From: Desarmillaria ectypa
Taxonomy: Eukaryota; Basidiomycota; Agaricomycetes; Agaricales; Physalacriaceae
Direction of reading: 5' to 3'
Assembly: GCA_030407005.1 (NCBI GenBank)
Contig: JAUDYN010000011.1
Span: 486,501 to 550,500, forward strand
DNA length: 64,000 nt
How positions within the stretch are numbered: the stretch's first letter is position 1; each line of letters starts with the position of its first letter. Below, one piece after another: positions 56,471 through 64,000 of this stretch. The notes under the pieces are model-generated. The model did not search any database. It worked only from the letters and a program-made list of their open reading frames with translations, and was not told where the DNA came from. Made by a program: the position numbers and the translations under genes.

Positions 56471-56920
56471 CAAGTCCCTCCCGAAATATCTGTTGGAATT
56501 TTTATAGTCCAATATAAGCAACACAAAGAAGTTACTCTTCATTCGTGTTCGCCATTTCTACTTGGCGCACACACTATTTTGATGCAAGGTTAGGTACTAC
56601 GGTAATATTAGGTGCAACCATGGCACGTACTGAAGCAATATTGACCTAGAAATGTTTAGATATGTGTACCGAGCCAAAAGCACACCCAATTTACGGGACC
56701 TCCGAGCCAGAAAGAACTTGGAAGGTATGTCCAATTTTGCAGGTCGACGTCGAGGAAATTGGACGTTTTATATGGAAGGGAAACAAACTTTGGCCCGGGC
56801 ATATATGCATCCGAGTCCCCAAATAGAAATGGCAACTGACCGTCCTCGGAGCGCTCACTGATGTATGATAAATCCATTCTTTACACAGACCATATCCTTC
56901 GTTACACGGTATTCCACATA
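56471..56920. other. Intergenic
   Basis: Spacer and promoter of the isomerase gene. A minus-strand frame with a distant cytochrome P450-like look is discussed under rejected items. Confidence 0.35.
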
Positions 56921-57507
56921 ATGGCACCTACAGAACCCCCAAAATGGCGCGTCGTTGTGGGCTGCGATGTAAGTCTGACTCCATCTTGTTCTGTACAAGG
57001 CTAATCCCATGACAGGATGCCGGTGTCCAATACAAGAACACGCTGAAAGCAGACCTGGAGAAGGATCCTCGAGTTTCCGAGGTCATCGACGTCGGCGTCG
57101 TCGATTCGAACGAGAAGACAGCGTACCCCCACGTCGCTGTTACAGCCGCAAAGAAGATTGTCGCAGGCGAGGCTGACCGTGGGCTGTTGATCTGCGGCAC
57201 CGGCCTTGGTGCGTAGCAGGCCCTCCAGTAAGACGATGAGCTAACAATGCGTGCAGGTGTCGCCATTTCCGCAAACAAAGTCCCTGGTATTCGTGCTGTC
57301 ACGGCTCACGACAGCTTTTCGGTGGAACGGGCTGTCCTGAGTAACAACGCTCAAGTTCTTTGCATGGGCCAGCGCGTCATCGGTATTGAGCTCGCCCGTC
57401 GTCTTGCCAAGGAATGGCTGGGCTATGTCTTTGACATCAAGTCTGCATCAGCCGCAAAAGTCGATGCGATTTCTCAATACGAGACCGTCCCTGGCGCATG
57501 TTCATGA
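56921..57507 (+). CDS. RpiB/LacAB-type sugar-phosphate isomerase
   Basis: Exons 56921-56968, 57016-57208 and 57257-57507 give 163 aa, the normal size of the family. The start [19 protein letters not shown] includes the (G)CDHAG-like substrate loop with DD in place of [19 protein letters not shown] contains the catalytic Cys, and [20 protein letters not shown], then CMGQRVIG, match the phosphate-binding and dimer segments. Members interconvert ribose/ribulose 5-phosphate or, in many fungi, tetrulose/erythrulose phosphates of the erythritol pathway; which one applies here cannot be told from sequence alone. It is a cytosolic homodimer by family. It has no related neighbours. Confidence 0.9.
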
Positions 57508-58653
57508 AAGGGAGAGGATTTATGCACGCATACAACCAATCATAGGAGTAATCAGAATATCAATGTAATCACCTGTGCCACAGCGTCAATCATTGTACAC
57601 GACGAAATATACGTTTCCATACCTAAATAGCCTTGACTGCAGCAGCACGAACGCAGGCCGTATTGTCGCGCCTATGATTCCTCTCATCCTGTCCTCCAGT
57701 TTTTGCGTCGATATTCTTCAAAGTCGCATTATGTATAACCTCAGCCAGAGAAATGCATCAACAGAAAAGCAAAGCTGATAGAGGATCTCGTTGTATGTTT
57801 GCGTGGTCCACGTCTTGGATACTGACGACGACGTTAAGTGTTGGGAAGAAGTCCTAGGCCAGCGGATAGAATCGGATGCACCATAAGTCACGTATGGAGT
57901 TGTAGGTCTATTTACAGGAAAGGCCAAACAGAAAGTGAAGTGCATGTGGAATAGGCGCTCTTCCTTGAGGAGAAGAACGTACGGGGGCAGACAGATCCTG
58001 CCAGCGGAAATCACCGTTCTAAGGCCCCAGTTTATCCGGAAATTAGCATATTTGAGAGGGTCAGAAGGATCCTGTCGACCCCCTTTTTTGTGCAGAATGG
58101 ATTTACGGACCTCGATTCCTGTTGAAAATCGCCAAACCCACCCTCTACTATACAGACAGACGATACACAGCTATTGAGTATTTCACAGTACTTGGCGATA
58201 GCTGAGGAGTTAAGGCAAGGTTAGGGTAAATACCGTACCCGAGTTTCTCCACCAAGAAATACTATCTGCGAAAAATAGTCTGACCCAAAACGCGAACCAT
58301 ATGAAAGCTATACAGCATCGAAACGTGGAAGGAAGGAAGTAGTTTTCATTAGTCGTGTCTTGCGACGTGAATATGACACTGCATAACGGCGCTCAGAGTT
58401 GTTCTCAAGTCACAACAAGTCATTTCCACCTGCAATCGAAAAGTGAAGTAAGAATATTCAGGTGGCCCATCGTCCTGGTCTTGCATATAGTAAATACAAG
58501 GCAGCTACAGTAGGACTATTTCTGGGGCTACTAGTCTGAGCTTCACCATGTTTAATACAGGACCTTTTGAGTTCTAAGCGAAAATTCGGCATTCGAAGAT
58601 GAATATGTAGGCCTGTCTATGTGAATATACACTTGTTTAACTTTCAGGCCTCA
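57508..58653. other. Intergenic, no supported gene
   Basis: About 1.1 kb between the isomerase and the minus-strand FunK1 gene. Short frames only, with no family or splice support. Confidence 0.4.
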
Positions 58654-61600
58654 CTACTGATCATTTTTAATGACTAGAGAGTGCCCGCCGATATCCGACA
58701 TGATTGCCAAAAAGTCCGAGTAGACAACATATCCACCGAGCGTCTCGTCGTCAAAGGGCACAGGGATTTTGATGCTGCTGGGACGGTTTGTAAGATCCCG
58801 CTCACTCTGCGGAATGAATTTGGCAGGAATCTTTCGTTTCGGATTGGGTTGCGCCTTAGAATTGGTCCGCGCGTGGAATCCGTTGCCGAATGCAAGTAGG
58901 ATGTCTTGAAGCCAAGGAAGAAAGGCGGAAAATGATGTCGAAGTAGGAATGGTCGTGTCCCCGGCCAGAAAACATCCCTTCTTTTCGGATAGGGTATTCC
59001 ATGTCACCGTTCGGTCGAACCAGTCAGAGAACGGCAGTTTCTTCCCTTTCTCCAATTCCAATTCCTCCATCGCAGGTCCCTTGTCAGAGCAAACGATCTC
59101 GTAACGACAGCAAAGCATCATCAAGACATAGAACAAGGCTTCGACATCATGACGATACAGATGGCCTATGTCGGCTGCGTGCAGAAGATCGCGGGCCATG
59201 TAAGGTGCCGTACCTGTACGATGGAGAGACGAGGCTTCTCGGAGAGGAAGAAAAGAAGAGAGGTCGAAATCGTTGAGGACACCGCAAACTTGTCCGTGTC
59301 TCCTTCGATACATCACATTAGTCATACTGATGTCGCGGTGGAGAATCTTTGGGTGATCAAAGAGCCATCGATGACCTAGATTGACATGCGTTAGATTCCA
59401 AGGACAGAAAAGAGGGGCAAGCAAAAACACGTACACTGCAATATATCAAGAAAAACCTGACCAATCTCCTTTACATCTGTGAGGGTATCCAGGGGAAAGA
59501 GGCGTTCGGAGACAGTGATACGAAGAAGACGCTCCTCGTATATGAAAGTCTTCCCGCCCACATATGCTGCTTCTATCAACAGTTCCATCAGTCTTCTCTG
59601 CGGCGAATCTTCATCATCGAACTTGAAATCTTGGGAATGAAGAATCTCTGGAAGATGATCCAAGACCCAATGTTCCTTGCCTTTGCTGGTCATCTCCCGA
59701 GCTTTGGCCTTCGCGGCGTCAATCAACTTCTTCTCGGAGTCGCGATAGATGCTTGGCCAGCTTATCTTGACTACAAGTTGCTTCCCAAGCCATTCCGGAC
59801 ACTTGGCGGTAACGACACAGGTGTTCCTCCCAATAAGACCCCGCTGGCGATGAATGATATCTCCGAGAGTGAGAATGATTTTCATTCCATCGGATTTCTC
59901 CAACGTCATCTTGAGACCATTGAAGAGGTCCACAGGATTCCTCTTTTCCATTTTCCCAAAACGCCTGATGTAGGGATCTTCGATAATGTGATCAAGAATA
60001 CCACGTTGGGGGAGAGTGAGACGATGGCATCCAATAAGCATCGCAACAAACAATTCCTTTTCTTCGTCATCAGCTATATCGATGGCCTGAGAGACAACGA
60101 TAGCGGAACGGTCGTAGTACGTGAGCTGAAGGCGGTCACGGTCGATCAAAGTAACCAGAGCATGTGACCGCAGTCCAGCACTAGAGAGTATCTGCATCGC
60201 ATAGGTCGCACACTGGATGCGAGCTTTCTCGTCATTCGGAAGATTTCTCGCGAACCCGTCCTCATCGATCGGGTCTAGCGTCCGTCTTGCAGAAGCGGAC
60301 GCCTGGCTGTCGTATGTTCGACGTGAGACCTTGGAAGAAGACTGAGAAATAAACGGTCAGTTCTCGATTAGGTTAAGTGGACCAGCAGCGTACCTCGTCG
60401 CTGCTATCCGATTTACGCTTCTTAGTCCTCGAAGAGGTGCTCGGCGTCGAGGATAGATCGTGCTTATCTAGCGAGGCCCGATAGTCAGTGACAGTACTCA
60501 GACCGCCACCGTCAAGAAACAGTGCGCCCCCAACCCGCTTCTTACGGGGCACGGGTTTCAGTGGGTCTTGACCAGCTAACAGAGTAAATTGAGCAAAAGA
60601 CGAAAATTTGTCGTGAGGTGACCATACCTTTGAATAATCGAATCGCATTCGTTCCTTCGTCCAAGGCATTGTCGGTGGCTTTCATCTCCTTGACGTCAAT
60701 GAGCTGCGGCCACGCAGGAATGTTATCCTGTGGCAATGTTGGCTTCTGCTGCTGCTTCCCTTTCTTATCCGCATCCTGAGCCTCTCCATACTTCTTCAAA
60801 GAATCCAGCTTCGGCTTATCTTTCGCAGAGGCGAATATCTGGGTCAACATGCCTACTATGTCAGCCTTCAGCTGGTCTTTAGATCCCCGCACTGAGAGTG
60901 GATCCATACGGTGATAGTGGATCACGTTGTCATCGGACACCTTGGTGTTCGAATGAGTCTGCAAAACGTCTACAGCCCTATTACACATGTTCGCATGGGG
61001 TCGGTAGAGCCGCTTCTCGCGATCATGATCAACGACCGCGATGTTGACTTTCTTCAAGTACTCTGTTGGAATCCTGGGTGTTGCGCAGGGTAGACTCCAG
61101 GCTGGTAAAGCCAGATGTAAAGGAATTGTTATTCTATGGCTCCTACAGAGCTCATATTTATACTACTTCGCACTAGAATCTAGAATGTACTACAACTTTC
61201 TACGGCTCTTGTGCTTACTCATCGACTCTCGGCATGATGCCGGGATTGCTCCTTCTAGAACTTTCCAGCAAAATCCCAACATACTCGTTCAGAAGTCGGT
61301 TAAACTCTTTATCGGAGAGAACCTGGTCGATGGCAGACTTGAACAAAGTACGCCAGTCCGGGGGCAGAAGAAGAATAGTTTGGAGAAATGTGTCGAAGTC
61401 GATAAACAAACGGTGGCGTAGGTCCTCTTGTAGGTATGCGTCTATGGGGCCATTCTTTTTTGCAGGGTCGCAGACATGTAGACTGGTAGTGCCGCGGCTG
61501 TAAGGAGTTCGTCCAGTTATCCAGGAGGGGGGTCTAGTGCTATCATTTGAGGGGTCATTTAATCCACTGTCAGACGGGGACGGAGTACGACGCGTATTGA

Positions 61601-61775
61601 CATCGTCAAGCCATGGTGCAGGTAACAAGGGGTCTACATGATTCTTCTGAGGCTCTTCGTTGGCCGATAATGGTTCAGAAGCATCCGACGCGTCCCTGTT
61701 ACGAGCATCGCGGTGGTATCGTTTAGAGCGATACTGCCTCTTGGGTTTTGTTTTGGGCAACGTGAAGGGATCCAT
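58654..61775 (-). CDS. FunK1-type fungal protein kinase
   Basis: Five exons on the minus strand (61775-61219, 61073-60628, 60575-60394, 60341-59435, 59375-58654) give 937 aa. The start is MDPFTLPKTKPKRQYRSKR. The N-terminal part (LPPDWRTLF, YLKKVNIAVVDHD, WPQLIDVKEMKA) and the middle lobe (QILSSAGLRSHALVTLID, KLVVKISWP-like segment VVKISWPSIYRD) are those of FunK1. The catalytic lobe has ILHRDISMTNVMYRR (HRD), GVLNDFDLSSFL (DFD in place of DFG, normal for FunK1), HRTGTAPYMARDLL and HLYRHDVEALFYVLMML. All expected residues are present, so it is probably active. FunK1 kinases are hugely expanded in multicellular mushrooms; targets are unknown. Intron 1 (61218-61074, 145 nt) is more than twice the usual length and contains LTR-like sequence. 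Confidence 0.88.
61110..61205 (-). repeat. LTR-like sequence inside FunK1 intron 1
   Basis: Read on the minus strand it contains GTAGTACATTCTAGAT, GTAGTATAAATA, GAGCTC and AACAATT in the same order as 29741-29815 on the plus strand (ACATTCTAGA, GTAGTATTTAAG, GAGCTC, AACAATT). This suggests a common repeat, perhaps a copia-type solo LTR fragment. Confidence 0.45.
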
Positions 61776-61999
61776 GAGTAGATGTGGAGGAGGGGGGGCT
61801 CCGATAAAAATTATGACGGCCATAGTGAACTTTTCGCGCTGTTATAGAGACTGAGGACAAAGGATGCAACGAACCACTGCAACACGTGATCGGGTAATGT
61901 TGCGTTCCCAATGATCGCGTTTGTGGCGGTGAAAGCAAACCTATTGTTCACTTTGGGAACTAGAATTTCAAACAATCCCGCGAGACGCAAAATGATGTT
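61776..61999. other. Divergent spacer between two kinase loci
   Basis: Short shared upstream region of the FunK1 gene (minus) and the SRPK-like pseudogene (plus). No other feature is seen. Confidence 0.35.
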
Positions 62000-63427
62000 T
62001 GCTAATTACTTTAAAACATGGCGCCCCAACGCCGTTAGCATCACTCCTGGAATGCCGTGCGAATTTAAGCCTATAGGCAGCGACGAAACATTGTCTTCTC
62101 CACTAAGAGAGTGGAACATTTCACCGGAAAGCCGATCTCACTGCTTCTCTCCGCAGGTACCGCGTTTTACAGCCAGAAAATCGGGTAAATATGTAGTGAA
62201 TGTTTAAATACTATTACTACTTGAGGACCTTCCGAGTACTCATGATTCATCAGTGAAAGAAAATTTGTTTCCGTTGAAGCCTTGAAAGGATACCCGACTG
62301 AAGTTGTCAAGCGTGGCATCTCGCGTGAGCTCAAAGTTCTCCAGCTACTTGCTAGCACACGGGCACTTACCGCATGGACTTCCCGACGTCTCAACCTAAT
62401 CGCCCACTTCACCATGCCCAGAAAAGTGTCCACTGACGGCGAGCACTTATACATCGATACCGACCTAATGGGTGGAGATGTCAAATCCCTGATGAAAGGT
62501 CTCCCCTCCGGAGAACACTATCTTCCTCTTCCATTAGCGAAACATGTTCTTCGCTATGTGTTGTAGGGCCTAGTGCAGATTCACAGCTTGGGTGTTGCGC
62601 ATACTGATCTGAAGCTCGACAACATCATGTTTGACGTTGATCCCAGCTTGGAGATCCTATCTCTGTTGACACGCGACCCCCTTCGCGTTGACATTCCCGA
62701 TCAAACATAGGAAGACACCATGCAAACCGCGGTTTCGCAGCTCTCTGGATGACCTCTTTACACGGAATTTATTTATTGCTGGCTTTGGGAGCAGTGTGTA
62801 CGCCTTCTCTTCATGTTAGACCTTTCATTAATGTTTTGCTGGTAGCCCAAATTGTGGATCCGGGCGACAGGACGACAGACTACATAACCCTATGTGCATT
62901 GCGCGCTCCAGAGACAATCCTACTTGGTCCATGGATCCGGTGAGTCGATATTTGGACCTTCGGTTGTCTCGTACGCTCCTATTTATTCTGTTCTCTATGC
63001 CAGACAATTGATCTAGCTTTTTCCTAGGTATTTGAACACACGCCTGACCCGGATCGTGGCCTCGACGCTGCTGCAGTCCGACACTTGTGGCAGATGATAT
63101 GTTTCACAGATGAGGATTTTGAGCCTAAGCAGCTGAAACGGAGCCAGTGAGCGATTCAGTATTTTGAGCGAACGACTTGTGGGTTTTGCCATTTTTTCCA
63201 TAAGAGAATGTGCTGTACATCATTTACATCTAGGTTATCTCAAAGGCAATCCACCCAGATTACAGAACCCATTCGAGCAGCCATTGAGGAACTACAAGGT
63301 CATCGAGGAGGAAGATATGCTGGTTGACAGAGGCTTTCATGCGAAGATGGTTGCGTTTGGGCTTGGATGATGGTCTTCGGCGGAGCAACTACTCGATGAT
63401 CCGTTCTGGGTAGAGAAGAGTGTTTGA
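62000..63427 (+). pseudogene. SRPK-like protein kinase pseudogene
   Basis: Recognisable pieces in order: KSGKYVV, ALKGYPTEVV-like YPTEVVKRGISRELKVLQLL, IAHFTMPRKVSTDGEHLYID, DLMGGDVKSLMK, LVQIHSLGVAHTDLKLDNIM (catalytic loop HTD), CALRAPETILLGPW, LWQMICFTDEDFEPKQLKRS, LRNYKVIEEEDML and SAEQLLDDPFWVEKSV with a stop at 63425-63427. Between them are stops (for example TAG at 62564-62566 and 62708-62710) and frameshifts, and the DFG segment is missing. The intact family are SR-protein-kinase-like enzymes common in Agaricomycetes. The start region around 62000-62200 is uncertain. Confidence 0.75.
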
Positions 63428-63790
63428 ACGGAACATTTACTATCATGTTCGTGGTTGAAGGCGAAGGCGAGTCTAAGTGTTGCAATGTCCGAAAATTTCA
63501 AATATCCTCTGCTCTCCAAACAAATCTCGAGTATCCCTTCCGTCTGAATTCTCTGCACCTGATTAGAGTGCCTGTGGCGTAGTACATTGCACATCTATGT
63601 CTGAAATGTCATCAAACTGCGCGAGTAAAGAAAACCTTAAGATCGATGATCCCCTTTCTATATACCTGTGTCCAGAATATTCACATTCGATGGGTTTAAA
63701 GGAGGGAGTCACGAAATTCAACCTGGAGGATGTATGGGACAAGGATAGAGTGAGTAAACGTTGACAAGTTTCACTGCGGGGTTTGCTAGA
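63428..63790. other. Intergenic between convergent loci
   Basis: Spacer between the end of the kinase pseudogene and the stop codon of the minus-strand gene at the right edge. Confidence 0.35.
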
Positions 63791-63985
63791 TCAATGCTTC
63801 CCCTTGCGCTCCTTTCGCTTCCTTCCAATCAATGAACCCAGCGATCTCCCCGGGCCCTTGTTCGCAGTTTCCTCAGTATGGAGCTTCTTGGCTGGCCGCT
63901 CTTGCTCGGATGGCGGCTCCTCCACATCAGCTTTCGTCTTCTCCTTCTTTTTATCCTTCTTCCCTTTCTTCTCTTTATCGGGATT
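63791..63985 (-). CDS. Last exon of a Lys-rich protein (partial, runs off the window)
   Basis: The minus-strand exon begins after a TAG acceptor (preceding bases GTGTAG) and ends with TGA at 63793-63791. It encodes 64 residues: NPDKEKKGKKDKKKEKTKAD, then an acidic stretch, then PGRSLGSLIGRKRKERKGKH. The strongly basic, nuclear/nucleolar-localisation-like tail is typical of ribosome-biogenesis or RNA-processing factors, but the domain-bearing part lies outside the window, so no name can be given. Confidence 0.6.
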   Translation of the reverse strand, partial: NPDKEKKGKKDKKKEKTKADVEEPPSEQERPAKKLHTEETANKGPGRSLGSLIGRKRKERKGKH

Positions 63986-64000
63986 CTACACGCGTACTCA

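Noticed and set aside
56656..56927. Cytochrome P450-like heme-loop look-alike on the minus strand
   Set aside because: One frame has F..G.R...CPG but the spacing is two residues too long, another frame has the matching flanks but lacks the Cys, and no I-helix or ExxR motif is nearby. At most a very old relic.
59631..60167. 178-codon plus-strand frame inside the FunK1 locus
   Set aside because: Antisense to the large FunK1 exon 4; no independent evidence.

Overview
This window looks like nuclear DNA of a basidiomycete fungus, most likely an Agaricomycete. The genes are broken by many introns of about 45-65 nt with GT(A/R)NGT donors and CTNAC-like branch points. There is a nuclear tRNA-Gln with an intron after the anticodon, and several families typical of Agaricomycetes are present: FunK1 kinase, an HET-domain protein, DUF2235 hydrolase, F-box-like/LRR paralogues and a Ty1/copia remnant. 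Every exon chain below was joined by eye. Where lengths are given, all exon phases were checked and add up to an uninterrupted frame unless stated.

Layout. 1-10 kb: an F-box-like gene, a tiny four-exon Ser-rich gene, an orphan 181-aa gene and, on the minus strand, an eight-exon DUF2306 membrane protein. 10.4-13.7 kb: a kinase-like domain without the catalytic Asp, joined to an ARM-repeat domain. 14-22.6 kb: a tandem family region with F-box A, then F-box B, then a duplicated block. In copy 1 F-box B is intact but its two downstream genes (a membrane protein and a DUF7730/2EXR-like protein) are decayed. In copy 2 the reverse holds. 23.3 kb: tRNA-Gln(CUG). 25-33 kb: a small membrane-anchored protein, a decayed MFS copy, an Old-Yellow-Enzyme-type oxidoreductase, a copia fragment and an intact Fnx1/Vba-like MFS transporter. 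35.6-40.2 kb: a 21-exon, 1188-aa protein with a Cys-rich N-terminus, a DUF2235 alpha/beta hydrolase domain and a helical-repeat C-terminus. 42.9-48.5 kb: a Ser/Pro-rich protein, a second MFS fragment and an HET-domain gene with an in-frame stop upstream of its long ORF. 49-57.5 kb: an AGC kinase, an RTA1-like remnant, an aldo-keto reductase with a C-terminal hydrophobic tail, an SDR remnant and an RpiB-type sugar-phosphate isomerase. 58.6-64 kb: a FunK1 kinase, divergent to an SRPK-like kinase pseudogene, and the last exon of a Lys-rich gene.

The window is not a classical metabolic cluster. The oxidoreductases, transporter and isomerase are not arranged as a pathway. What stands out is the density of fast-evolving, duplication-prone families (F-box, HET, FunK1, SRPK-like, DUF2235, pseudokinase-ARM) and of half-decayed copies. 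The most unusual intact proteins are the Cys-rich/DUF2235/repeat protein and the pseudokinase-ARM fusion. The most unusual genomic event is the reciprocal gene loss in the 16.8-22.6 kb tandem duplication.
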